A stretch of 64,000 bases of DNA from Escallonia rubra. Lineage: Eukaryota; Streptophyta; Magnoliopsida; Escalloniales; Escalloniaceae. The stretch lies in the NCBI GenBank assembly GCA_033065855.1, contig JAVXUO010000271.1, positions 248,001-312,000 of the forward strand, in the 5' to 3' direction. The stretch's first letter is position 1, and each line of letters starts with the position of its first letter. The translations under genes and the position numbers were made by a program. Of the stretch, positions 22,129 through 33,297 are shown one piece after another. Below the pieces are notes generated by a model. That model was not told the DNA's origin and made no database searches. It worked only from the letters and a program-made list of their open reading frames with translations.

Positions 22129-23212
22129 AGGGTTAATTACACTTATGTCCCTGAGGTTATAGGGTAATTACACGCGTGTCCATAAGTTTTGGAAAATAGG
22201 CACTTATGTCCTTTGACCTAACGGAATACAAGAATACATAACGGTTTAGAAGAAATGACCGTATTGCCCATGACTCCAAATGTAATTTATTGAAATGCCA
22301 CCCATCTCAATTCAAACCAATCTTCATATTTCACTAAGGATCCACAGGCCACCAGGTACCACCTCCACCTGCAAGACCCTTCAAGATCTCACCTACGGTC
22401 AGATCTAAGGTACCACCTCCGGTGGCTTGAAGCGGTGGATCGCGGCAGTGGGTCGTCGTGGTATGCGGTGTTGGGATGGTGCGTAGGTGGTGTTGAGGAA
22501 TGACGGTGGTACGATTGGGGTCCTGGCGGCATGTCGCGGTGGCTTGTCGAGGCAGAGGCTCGTGGTGGGGCATCGCGACAGTGGCTCGCAGCGCGGGTGT
22601 TGAAGGAGGATTAGGGTCACATGTATGGAAGATGGATTTGAGGGAGGATTGAGTCGGGGCTTTTGCGGCGGTGCGGGTGAACAGGGCTGCCCTGTGTGGT
22701 TGAGGCTGCGGCGGGGTAAACGGCGCTGCTGTGAGTTGTTAAGGTCGCCGGCGGCGGGGTAGGGGAGGGAGGTGTCGGCGCCGGGGTGGGGAATGAAGGT
22801 TGTGTGAAACCCTAATCCTAAATTAGGCTTTGGCAACCCTTGAAACCCTAATTTGAAAATCCTAACCCTAAATTAGGCTTTGAAAACCTAATTTGAAACC
22901 CTAATTCTAAATTTAGTGAAAACCTAAGTTGAAAACCCTAAGTTTCAAGAATATTAGGATTTCAAACACTAATTTTTAAAATTAGGGTTTGAAAACCCTA
23001 ATTGAAAATATAAAGTACAAGGGTAGTATTGTCATTTAAAAAATACGTATTGATGACATCACCGAAAAAGTACACTTTTTGGACGGATACTTGACGGATG
23101 GACACAAATGTTACCTTTTTAACGTTTGTGGACACGATTTGTTACCTTTTGAAACTTTGTGTCCTTGACTGTAATTACACCTAAACCTCAGGGACATAAG
23201 TGTAATTAACCC
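22129..23212. mobile_element. Non-autonomous Mutator-like element nested in element B
   Basis: A perfect 9-bp duplication TAAAGATAA flanks the element (22120-22128 and 23213-23221). The terminal inverted repeats are at least 29 bp and identical, starting GGGTTAATTACACTTATG and continuing TCCCTGAGGTT. No transposase is seen. The interior at about 22320-22810 is strongly GC-rich compared with its surroundings. Its minus strand has a 143-codon Pro/Arg-rich open frame ending in sequence that adjoins repeated AAACCCTAA words. Capture of a host gene leader or first exon is plausible but unproven. Confidence 0.85.
22805..23010. repeat. Degenerate AAACCCTAA (telomere-like / telo-box) cluster
   Basis: At least eight intact or near-intact AAACCCTAA/TTAGGGTTT-type words are scattered over ~200 bp in both orientations, interspersed with TTTGAAA. 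They are too irregular for an interstitial telomere array. They sit inside the Mutator-like element beside its GC-rich core. Confidence 0.7.
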
Positions 23213-26200
23213 TAAAGATAAAATAGGGAGTGAGGTGATTATTCTCGGGTGAAAAGAAAGAAAAAGGAAAAAGAAGAAAGAAAGAGAGAAGCAGACCAAG
23301 AACAGAGAAGAAGAAGAAACAGAGGAAAAAAAAGAACAAAGATCGTGAGGGGAAGCAAAAAAAGGGGATCCAAGAGTAAAGATTTCATTGTCAACCCTTA
23401 TTCATGATTTAATTCCATTCAAGCTTAATATGTAACTCCATTTTAGTGTAAATTGTATGGAATCAGTGACTGTGAATGGTCGTGCGTGTTGGGTGTACCA
23501 ACCGAATCAAACAAAAACTAGTGCTTGAGATGGTGATGGGTAAGGGGGCGTGGGAAGTAGCCGCAGAGCTACTGTGTGTACAAGTGTGTGTGTTTTGGTA
23601 TGTGGGTTTCGGTGTGGTGCGCATAAGGTAGGAATTTGTGTGGGTAAATGGATTTGAGGCAGTGGAGTAATGGGGGAAAATCATGGTGTAGGAATGAATT
23701 GGGGGAGAGATTTCAGTGTGTGCAGGTGGGTGTTCTTAAGTGTGTGCAGTTCGGGTGGGTGTAAGTGTGTGATTCTGGGTGTTTTTGATGGGTTAGATTA
23801 TGAAGTTAGGTGGTTGTAATGTGTTAGTGACAATTGATATAGATTAGGTAGAAAAATGAGGAAGAATGGGCTAGCCGTGGGTGAAGAGAGGGGTATTCAT
23901 GGCTGAGTGAGTTTGGACGTGAGGTTGAAGAAGACTGTGTGTGAAAAACGTGAATTAGTGTGTGTTGATCATGAATAGTAAGTGGAATGGTCGCTAAAGG
24001 TGGAAATGTAATTAAACAGTATTTCAATGAATTTTAATAAATAGTTAGAGCCAGATTTAGCCAAAGTGTGAAAAAAAGACCCTATATATTTTTAAGAGAT
24101 CTACATCGGGGAAAACTTTCAGATTTTTTCGAGGACTGGAAAGGGGTTAATCGATACGGGGAACCGTGAAACGTTATAGTGTAATTTAAAATATTAAACT
24201 ATCACGATTTCACGCGAAACTTTTATGGGGACCCTAGGATGTCAAGAAGTTTCTTTTCCCAATATTTTGGGCAATTCCGAAGTCGTTCGCTATTTTTGGC
24301 CGAACGAACTTTTAAGCGCTCGGTCCGGACACCGGTTCGGGATTTTTGGGCGAAAATGTTCTAAGACACTGTTTAGCTTGAGAATGCCTTAATTGAGCAT
24401 TCTAGAATAACAAGAAGCGGGAAATGGGATGAAAATCCGTAAATGAAGGGTATTAGCACTAATGCGGTGCTTGCCTAGGTTAAAAAAAACCTAGCTATTG
24501 AGTCGGAGTAACCGACCGCTATAAAACACGGTAAATAACTTATAAAATGAAAGTAAAATAATTTCGTATTATGATGGTTAGTGGCTAACGAGTAAAGTCT
24601 TATTTGATTAGGTGACCCTGCTCGTAGCGGTTTGAAGTTTTTAGGCTCGTCGGCTAAAAGCCAGCAAGGTAAGGATAGTACGGTTCTCTGTATGCTACGA
24701 ATTTGCTCCTCGTGGCATACACCTCATTGATGATGTGAAATATGATGAATGTTTTTCTGGTGAATATGAGGTATCGGCGGTTATTGTGCCGGTACCTCTC
24801 ATATCTTGAAATGTTGTTGTGGTTTCCGACTAGCTTGTTCCCTAGTCTTCTCTGTGGGTGTTATTAATGATTCCAAGTTACTTTGTTGATCCCCGGTCGC
24901 GTGTATGACCGGAATTTCTTGTTGAGAGGTTTGTTGATTGAGGACATAAGGTGGACTATGTTCCCTTAGTCCGTCCAGTTGTTGTAATGTGTGTGCTTCA
25001 GCGATATCATGGTTAGGGGACGAACACTCTTCGTGAGTTCCCTTCATGTGCTTGATGTCTCTTTTATTTGTCTGAGACTGAGATGAACATCCCGGAGTAC
25101 GGGACATTATGTGAAAGGAGGGCCAGTGAAACAAAATCACTGTCAAACAGGATGTAGGGCGCGCGGTTCGAGTCAGTCATGTCGGTTGAGTCCAGTCAGT
25201 CCGGTTTGTGTCTGCATTGCAGTTAATTTTTCTATGACATTGTGATTTTAATGGCTTGTATTTTATTGATGTTTAATTTGGCGATTTGGTGTTCACGTGC
25301 ATAGTAGTCGGTCAGTCGGTTCTGTCGGTACAGTTCATTAAATGTGGTGATAATGTTGTTCTGTTGGGCCTTAAAGCCGCTCAGTCTGGCTAAAAGAAAA
25401 ACATGTTGCTTGATTCATTGAATTGACGTTGTGTCATCCTTTGAAACTCTGGATTCTTGATATCGTTGAGATTGATTATCATTTCTCCCAAGGCTGTCAC
25501 TTCGTTGTCTGCGTTATTCTTCGTATTATCTTTACTGGGCGATTTGCGCTCATTCCTTACCTGAAATATTTCAGGCGGTCAGGGCGAAGTAGGGGAAACT
25601 TCGAAGAAAGGGAAAGAGAAGGCGTTTATTCTGTGATCAGAAAAGTAAGACGAGGAGATGCGTATTTTGAGAACTAGACATTTTGTGTAAATACTTCCGC
25701 TGTGCTTGTGTTGAGCTTTACGATGAAATTTTTGTAAGGATGACTTTTTGTGAAACCCTTGTGTATATTCAAGGATGCTTTTAGAATTGCTATGTATCAT
25801 CAGGATTTATAATGCAGTTATGGCTGACAACCCGACTCTGGTGACGTCACAAGGGTTGGGGGTGTCACAGAGACTATATGGGAAATGGGTATGCCATGAA
25901 AGGGGTCAACAATGTATAGGTGGGTTGTGTGAATGAATGAAATGGTAGAAAGATTAGAAACCCACTACCGTAAGGCAGTGGGTGTGGGTGGTTGCGAGTA
26001 TATGTTATGGGTGTTAGAGTTTAGTGTGTTATGTGTAAATACATACGAGCGTGGATTGCCTCTTCACTAAGTTAGACGAAATAACCAGCCACTTACGCAC
26101 CATCAAGTTGGTGAAAGAAACTCCGACAACGACGGGGGTGTTTGGATTTGAAGGCTGCTTTGATCAGTTTTGGTATTCACAGTTTAGCGACAACAATAAG

Positions 26201-27429
26201 GTATTAAACTTTGATGTGTTTTGGGTCCATAACGTGGTTCATGTTTGTTACTTAGATGGTGCCAGCAGCTTGGTGTTTATTGAAGGAGAAAGAGATTAGA
26301 CTCCTCAATATGCAAGAGAAGGATGATGAATGATTTGTGTTACTGTCTATGGTCCACGGAGATGGAGAGGAGAATTTGGAGAAGGTAGGTACATACATAT
26401 GGGTAGGCAAGTAATAAGATTCATGGGAGTTGTAAAGGTGGGTGAGTGAGAGGCTAAGAAAATGGGTGTTGTGGGGTGATGTGGTTCTGGGTACAAGAAG
26501 TAGACTGATGGGTTGCATGAGGAAGAAGGTGCTGTAGCGAGAGAGGGAAAGCTGTGTTTTAAATTGAACTTCAAATTGTCGCTAATAGTAAATTTTTTGA
26601 GCAGTTCCTTTTTGAATTTTAAGATATATCTAGAAAATTATTTGGACAAAACTCAAAGAAGTAACTTATATTAATTTTTCAAGATCTACACACAGTAAAA
26701 CTTTTAGATTTTTTGGAGCTCGGGAAGCGTGTTAACTAATTTTATTCGTGATAGAGACGTTAGTGTATTATAGAATAGTAAATTAAGTTATTAAATTCTG
26801 AAACTCCTACAATAATCTTATGTAGCTAAGATAAGGTAGTTTCTAAAGTTTCAAAAAATTTTAAAGTCGTTTGCTATGTTAGCGGCGTAGCGCCCGAACG
26901 GATATAGCGTAACGCTTCATTGTCACGATAGTTATTAAATTATTTCTAAGGACCTCTTCTGAATAGATTCCGACAAAGTGCAAATAGGTAATTATTTTTA
27001 ATGACTCTTTTAGGTTATATCTAGGTGGATAAGGTACTTTAGGCATTGGGGGCAAATAGGTAATTATACATAAGTCGGGGGAAGGTTGGGTAAAGTTTTA
27101 CTCATCTAAAAGAAACCTAATACCTAAACGTGCCTGAGCGACAATAAATGACATCTGTATGATTTGTTATTTAGGTTTTGATAGTCAAGAGCTAGGGCCA
27201 GCATTTGAGCAAATACCATAAGCATATTTTGAGCGAGGTAAGTACCCATGTCATGTTCCTCCGTATACTTTTTTGCAAAACCTATAATATGTATTTATGA
27301 TTTGATCATTTGAAGTTTAAAGTTTTATTCTGCATATGTTTTATTTCTAAAGTATTTGATGAGAAACGTAATTTGAAAGAATGCCATGGAATGTTGTGTG
27401 AGTCATAAAATTTTACTGAGTACATGTGA

Positions 27430-27915
27430 AATGAGCTATGAAACTCGTCTTGGTTGCTGTGCCCCATATCCAACGGAGGTAAGTTGGATTTTTGGGCCCT
27501 GGTCAACGGGGCTTGTACTTTGATGCACAGTACTGTGGCTGGTGGTGCGCCCTTGCGTCCACATAATTATTTTATCCCGGGTGTAGGAGGGATTTCGGGC
27601 CCTAGTCAGGGGGGCTCGTACGCTGACCGCAGCATACCTACGAAAAGAAATATATGTGTCTGATGTGGATGGAATGAGCTATGAAACTCGTCTTGGTTGC
27701 TGTGCCCCATATCCAACGGAGGTAAGTTGGATTTTTGGGCCCTGGTCAACGGGGCTTGTACTTTGATGCACAGTACTGTGGCTGGTGATGCGCCCTTGCG
27801 TCCACATAATTATTTTATCCCTGGTGTAGGAGGGATTTCGGGCCCTAGTCAGGGGGGCTCGTACGCTGACCGCAACATACCTACGAAAAGAAATATACGT
27901 GTTTGATGTGGATGG
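27430..27915. repeat. Tandem duplication, 243-bp unit, inside element A
   Basis: Unit 1 at 27430-27672 and unit 2 at 27673-27915 are nearly identical. The first differences are single bases, such as GGTGGTGCG versus GGTGATGCG. The two 69-codon open frames they contain are by-products of the duplication and show no protein family. Confidence 0.92.
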
Positions 27916-28477
27916 AATGAATGATGATTGTACTCAGATTTGAAAATCTTTTCTTCTGAAATTTCATGTATATGTGTATATGTATATGAAGGACGTTTTA
28001 CGAATGACAATAATCGAATGTTTGATTTGTTGAAAGAAAACCCATGGCATGTTTTAGAAATTTCAAACTTATTTTAGGAACATGGCTGGTGTACTTGCTG
28101 GGCTTTCGCTCATTCCTTATTTTTCAGGTGACGACTTAAGGGAAGCGTAGCAGTATGAGCTACACGGGGGAGTAGTGCTCGAAGAGAACTTTTAGAATAA
28201 TGAGTGCCCACTATTCGAACATTTTAGTCTATGTTAATTTATGTTATGCTTGAACTGATGTAAGGAGCTTGGGTCTCCTCGAGTTTTCTTTATAAGTTTT
28301 AAAGACATGTAATGAGAGTTTTATTTGAATTTTTGGAGGTCCGTAAATTAGAATTAATTTGGAGTCACATGATTGTAGTAAGGCCTGGCAGAGCCCTGGC
28401 AGGTATTTGAATGGGCCTGCGGCCGGTCACGTGCCTAGTACACGGGCTTACCCGTGAGTTCGGGTCGTGACAGTACT

Positions 28478-31091
28478 GCCTATGGAGAATCGAGGCGTTG
28501 CTTGGATATTGGTTATGATAGGTGTCGGATGGGTAGGTTGCTGAGAGGTGTTGGGTAGAGTTTTCGTTTGGGTATGAGGGAGTGTCATTCCCTGAAGATG
28601 GTTTGGAGGGTTGTTCACAGATTGGTGCAGGTAATTTTGAGGGATTGGGTTGGGTATTGGCATGCCCCTTGGGGTTAGTACATTGAGGTTTGGTGGAGGT
28701 AGGTGTGTAACATGTTGAAAAGGTAGTCCCAGTGATTCCAAGGTCTGGGTGTTCAGAGTTAAGTTTGTTGTTGCCAGAGGTTGGTTTAAATTCAACAACC
28801 AATTTATCCCTCTTGGAGGTTGGGGGCGAATGGGCATAGTGTTCTGAGGGTTAAGGGGGTTCTGGGGAACCTGTGTTCCCGCATGTTGTGTCACCCTTGG
28901 TGGGGATCGGTTGGGATGGTATCCCACAGTTGGTGTCATCGGGTGGATTAAAATTGATAGGAATGCCACCATCGCGTTCAGGGAGTGAACTCTTCGGTAA
29001 GAGATCACTGGAGTCAGGGGTGGTTGATAGTTTAGGTTGTTTCTGCTGGAGTTTGAGAGACAACGGGTTGGTTCGGGGCATGTGAGGTAGCTTCCTGACT
29101 GTGGCTTCAATGTTGTGATCGTGAGTTGGGAGAGAGAGATTTGTTGTGAGGCAGTTGGTGGGGTTCCATGAGGCTGCAAATTTTTTTTAGAATCTTTTGT
29201 TTAGTGAAGGGTAGCATTAATGGTATTTTGGCCATGGCTATATGTTTGCTCCGAGTTCATAGTCATGATTGCTGAGATTTGTGGGAGGTCTTGCGCAGAG
29301 GGTTTTGATAGCTTGAGTGTTGCAGAGGAGTTTTGGGGGTTACGTTACACCTGGAGGCAGTGTTGTTCCAGGTTCTGTTCCACTTCCATGTTGGTTGAGT
29401 TATCATCTACTTGGTGTTCGTCTATTGGGTGATCATAGAGGTTAGACGTATCTCTGGGTTTTGAGGGGTTTTCGGGTCTTTTTTTTATCATCGCTACAGG
29501 TAGAATGGCTTTGGGTTTCAGGCTTAGTAAGAGGTAAAGGGTCTTTTGGGGAATGTGTACTGTGAGGGCTCGAGCAAAAAGTAAAGGTGGTGGTTGCAGC
29601 TTTGGTGGTGTGGCCCTCAAAGTCAGCTTTACTTTTTTTAGTTTCTAGGCTTAGTGGGGCCCAGATGGAGAGCGAGAGGCCGTAGATTTTATCCCGGCAC
29701 ATCGAGGTGTTGTCGGAGTATTTTTGTCATCGTCCTTCGCCAAACAACTATTGTTGACGTCTTTGTTACTGGGTGTTTGTTAAATTTCAGATATAGATCC
29801 AGTTTTGGAGTAATCTTCTCCTCTCGATGTTTTGACGGTGGTCTTGTGTCTCCGGTCAGCCGTTTTGTAGCCGGTGGATCGGTGTGTAAAACTTTTGTAT
29901 TTCCCCTTCCACTGTCATCGACGACTTTTCCCCTATTTTCTGATGATGATTTAGGGAGTGAGGGTTGGATCTATTCGTTGCCTCTTGAGATCCGTTGCCT
30001 ATAATCGGAGAGTCTCTCGGTATTTTGGAGGCGTCAGTGGGTGACGACCGTCCAAACTCCCTCAGGTGGGTTATGTTTGATTATCTGACCCTTTTCGGGG
30101 ATTTGCTTGTTGTTTTCTTGTTTGTCTGTCGCTTGTATTTGGAGAATTGCTCGATTGGTTATAGGATTTCACTTGTGGGAGTTCGTGCTTCCGTGGAATG
30201 CTGCAGTACCATGGTGCAGTGCAACGGGATATGACCGATGTGTTCACATTGATGGTATAGGCTTGGAATATTTTTGTATTGCACTGATTGAAGATGTTTC
30301 CCAATTCTGATTTGCTTGATTAAGGCTTGGCTCGTGTCGATTTGAATGCAGAGTCGTGCAAAGCGTCCCTTGGTTATGGATGTTGTGATTGCGTCAATTC
30401 GCAAGGGAGTTCCAATCTGCTTGCCTACCATAGTCAGGATTTCTCTGTCGAAATACTCCAAAGGTAGCGAATTTAGTCGAATCCACACGGCCATGGACGA
30501 TATAGATCGAACATGAGGATTGAAATTTGAGGTCCATGTCTGAACTGATAAGTAGTTTGTGCCTAAGAACCAAGGTCCCTGTTCTAGGGCTTTACGGTAA
30601 TCATCTTCCACGGAAAACTTAACCGTAAAGAAGCCATTTGTCAGGTCGATGGTTTCGATTTTCCCTTTTGGTCTCCAGAATCCATTTAATCTCGGTATTA
30701 TGCGGTTTACTGAGAAATCTGCTCCAATCAGTTTGGTGATGAGTGACCTTCTCCACGGTTTTCTAATACGAGCTTTGATTTCTTGAGATAATTTGATAGT
30801 AGGAATATTTCCTGTCGGGTCGTCTGTAATGGTCATGTATTGTTCGTCATCGCTCTGAAAATCATCTTCCATTTCCATGTCTTCTCCGATAGTATTGAGG
30901 ATGAGAGTGTCTCTGAAAGAACTGACTTGATTCTGTGTTGAATAAAATGACGTTTGGGTCTAGGGTGGATTGCTAACGAGATTCTGTAATGGGGGTGTGG
31001 GAGGTCTTCCTATGGAGAAAGTTGTGGTTGCGTTGTTTGATCTAAGGTCAGAGTTCTATTGAGGCTGTTGGGGCTGTTGTGGCGTTGCCAT
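28478..31091 (-). pseudogene. LINE ORF1 (DUF4283 and zinc knuckle)
   Basis: On the minus strand an ATG at 31091-31089 opens a frame (MATPQQPQQPQ) that meets two TAG stops before reaching a longer open frame from 30878. That frame has the DUF4283 fold typical of plant L1 ORF1: PWRRSLITKLIGADFS, GFFTVKFSVEDDYRKALEQG, PWFLGTNYLSVQTW, AVWIRLNSLPLEYF. A zinc knuckle follows near 30225 with its first cysteine replaced by tyrosine (YHQCEHIGHIPLHC). The rest, in other frames to 28478, is Pro/Gln-rich as usual for the ORF1 tail. The frame is cut by the LTR insertion at 28472. Confidence 0.85.
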
Positions 31092-31146
31092 CAGAGAATT
31101 TCGAGTATGGATACCCACGTCGCAGTCCTTCCTAGACTTATTCCAC

Positions 31147-31260
31147 CTTGATTGGAGGGTTTCCATGCTAGAGCATAACCGTATCCTAGTGCGGGCAAGC
31201 AGTCAATTCCTCCCTTGTGGTTGATAGACTTGAAGGCTTCCTTGGTGCACGCAGAGGTGA
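31147..31260 (-). pseudogene. Host sequence at the LINE target, possible exon fragment (part 2)
   Basis: This is the upstream half (minus strand) of the open segment that continues at 16786-16690 after the LINE. It codes CTKEAFKSINHKGG and onward into the target duplication. It may be chance; see the companion entry. Confidence 0.25.
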
Positions 31261-31806
31261 TAATTTGCTATGGTGCTTGTTTTATTCTAGCACGGTTTTA
31301 TTCTGATTTTTTATTTTAGCATATCTAAAGGGTATAAGCAGAACGTCATGAAAATTTTAAGACTATTTTCGAGAAGGGTACTCTAGTTTTTGTACCATTC
31401 AAGAGGCAAAGAGGGGAGCAAAATTTGGTATGGAGTAGTACACTATATACTGCTTCTCTTGTGTCTCACTTGAAATCTATGTTATATGGACTCGGTATTG
31501 GTGTCCAAATAGGATACAAGTCTGAGTGTCGGACTCGATATTTTGAAAAATTTGGGATACATGGACATAAATCTGAAAGTGGACACGGACACAGGGACAC
31601 GGTTAAAATTTTTAAGATACATAAAATACTTTAAATGAGATTGAGTGTAAAATATTATTTTTACGGATGTATATAATTTCCCCATAAATATTTTTGGTTA
31701 GGGAATATGCATTTTAGTTTTATTTAAATATTTTTGGTACTGTAAGTCAATGTCAAAAAGTTGAAAGAAAAAAGCAAAAGAAAGAAAAAAAGCAAAAAGC
31801 AGAAGA

Positions 31807-31920
31807 CCCACGTGACCAGAACTCTTGGCAGAAGGTGTTCTCTCTCTCTTTCTTTTTTTGGTAAAAGTTCTCTCTCTCTTTCACCCACGTGAACAGAACC
31901 CTTGGCAGAAGGTGCTCTAT
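31807..31920. promoter_or_regulatory. Duplicated segment with two G-boxes
   Basis: CCCACGTGA followed by CAGAAC, CTTGGCAGAAGGTG occurs at 31807 and again at 31884, a 77-bp direct period. Each copy carries CACGTG, the binding core of bZIP and bHLH factors. It lies ~1.4 kb upstream of the ATG at 33298. Whether it serves that gene is inference. Confidence 0.45.
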
Positions 31921-32324
31921 CTCTCTCTTTTTCTTCTTCTTCTCTTTCTCGTAGGTCGATGGCCATATCTTCTTCTCTTTTCCCTCTTCAAGATATCAGA
32001 TCTTCTTCTTATTTCTTAAAAACCTTCATAGCTTCTTCTTTCTTCGATCTTTACCGTCGCTCTCTAGTCGAAATGTTGACGTGACGTATCCGTCCGACAC
32101 ATGGGCGGAGCTACACTTGTACGAGAGGGGGCTATAGCCCCCCCTCAGATTTTGAATATATATATATATATATAGTATTTTCCCATAATTTTCACACTTT
32201 TTCGGCTCTCTCTCTCTCTCTTCGGCTCTCTCTCTCTCTCTTCGACCGACTCTCTCTCTTCGGCTCTCTCTCTCTCTCTCTCTTCGACCGAGACACCGAC
32301 CGCCGACCGAGTAAGCTTCACGGC

Positions 32325-32640
32325 GCGGTCGACGCCTCACTCCGGCAGCCACGAACCCACTTCCGCAGACACGAACCCACTTCGGCTCACTCCGGCACCC
32401 ATGAACTCACTTCGGCGCCTCACTTTGGCTCTTTCTCGTTTTCTAGATCTACGCCGACGGTTCACGGCACGGCCGGCGCCTCACTCCGGCAGCCACGAAC
32501 CCACTTCGGCTCACTCCGGTAGCCACGAACCCACTTCGGCGCCTCACTTCGGCTCTCTCTCGTTTTCTAGATCTACGCCGACGGCGAGTCGGCGACGACC
32601 CACTGACCCCGGATCTACGCCGACGGCGAGTCGGCGACTT
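32325..32640. repeat. Imperfect direct repeats in a GC-rich leader-like block
   Basis: Words CACGAACCCACTTC and GCCTCACTCCGGC recur several times. A longer block (CTCGTTTTCTAGATCTACG, then CCGACGG) occurs near 32428 and again near 32560. The irregular tandem structure suggests slippage. Confidence 0.75.
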
Positions 32641-33297
32641 CGGTCTTCAGTCTTCACTCCAACAGTCCACCGGCGGCCAAGAACTCCGGCGAGCGGCGGG
32701 CGGCGACTCGGTGACAAGTATGTTCCAACTTCCAAACTTTAATTTCACCTTTCATTGACTTGATCTAGTTGCCATCTCTATAAAATTTGTTTGTTATCTT
32801 TTTAGTATCATAGCTGAAATTAGGAATGTATTATGGATAATGTTGAGCATTGAATTGAATCAATTGATTATGGTTAATGTTTAGTATTGATTATGGATAA
32901 TCTTGCGCATTGATTATGGTTAATGTTTAGCATTGATTATGAATAATCTTGAGATATTGAGATATTGATTATAGTTAATGTCGACGCGGCCCTTTCGCCC
33001 TGAGAGTGAAGGTCCATGTAACATAGCTAGAAATTAGGCGCAAAGGGATTCACGTATAAGTTGACCTCTTATGTCATTTGTCCAGACTAAAGAGCAGTAA
33101 TTCAGCCAATGATGATCTGTTCTTACATAGTACAGTTGAAGCAGCTTTACGAACTAGAAAGGAATGCTGTATGCTTTACTTTCGTCCTAAAAGTTTGATC
33201 AAGTTATGAATTGAACGGTTTTGAGACAAATCATTGTCATTTTTCTTTATTAACTGTGGGTGTACAGGAATTCGTGTTCTACGAATTGCAACTCTCC

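Larger units (their letters stand above)
21797..25869. mobile_element. Solo-LTR-like element B nested in element A
   Basis: The element starts TGTGATACCCCGAAC and ends GGGTGTCACA, so the termini TGTGATACC and (reverse complement) TGTGACACC match. The flanking pentamers AAAAC and GAGAC differ at two sites, so the duplication is imperfect. It resembles element A in places: both share an AGATCTACA...AACTTTTAGATTTTTT-like block (about 24105 and 26680) and a CGCTCATTCCTTA block (about 25548 and 28110). It is therefore a related LTR family. There are no coding frames. Without the Mutator-like insert about 2.98 kb remain. Confidence 0.7.
20974..28472. mobile_element. Solo-LTR-like element A (about 3.4 kb of its own sequence)
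   Basis: The element starts TGTAATGCCCCGACCC and ends GGGTCGTGACA. A perfect 5-bp duplication GTACT flanks it (20969-20973 and 28473-28477). TG...CA ends and a 5-bp duplication define an LTR-type insertion into the LINE. No gag, protease, integrase or reverse transcriptase frames are present, and no second copy of the start is seen. With element B removed (21797-25869) about 3.43 kb remain. A solo LTR from a long-LTR family fits best; a large non-coding LTR derivative is the alternative. Confidence 0.82.
16787..31146 (-). mobile_element. Full-length L1-type LINE, split by a nested LTR element
   Basis: The LINE reads on the minus strand from about 31146 (5' end) to a short A-tract (T-run on plus, 16788-16796). 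It is flanked by a ~20-bp target duplication: CTTGGATTGGAAGGTTTCCAT at 16766-16786 versus 31147-31166, with one indel and one mismatch. The LTR element at 20974-28472 with its 5-bp duplication interrupts it. Without that insert the LINE is about 6.85 kb, a normal full length for plant L1. ORF1 (DUF4283 domain plus zinc knuckle) lies at 28478-31091. ORF2 (endonuclease, reverse transcriptase, zf-RVT, RNase H) lies at about 16830-20564. Stops and frameshifts make both inactive. Confidence 0.88.
31261..33267. other. Upstream region of the MAYIPPHKRH gene
   Basis: From 31261 to 31800 the sequence is AT-rich, with GGACACGGACAC words near 31570-31600 that recall the GTGTCC repeats at 4.2 kb. Then come a duplicated G-box segment (31807-31920), CT-rich tracts (31840-31960 and 32205-32285), and a transposon-end-like GGGCGGAGCTACACTT at 32103. 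A GC-rich, internally repeated block (32300-32717) resembles a 5' leader and ends in a GT donor at 32718. A leader intron 32718-33267 (acceptor TGTACAG) would fit. Confidence 0.45.

Noticed and set aside
22405..22836. 143-codon minus-strand open frame rich in Pro and Arg
   Set aside because: GC-rich sequence lacks stops by chance. It sits in the core of a Mutator-like element with no recognisable domain. Kept only as a possible captured fragment.
22805..23010. Interstitial telomere array
   Set aside because: AAACCCTAA words are irregularly spaced and in both orientations, unlike a true telomeric run.
21797..25869. Complete LTR retrotransposon with coding region
   Set aside because: No gag or pol motif in any frame and only one set of LTR ends, so a solo LTR is the better call.
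27454..27906. Two near-identical 69-codon open frames
   Set aside because: Both come from the 243-bp tandem duplication inside an LTR; no signs of coding.
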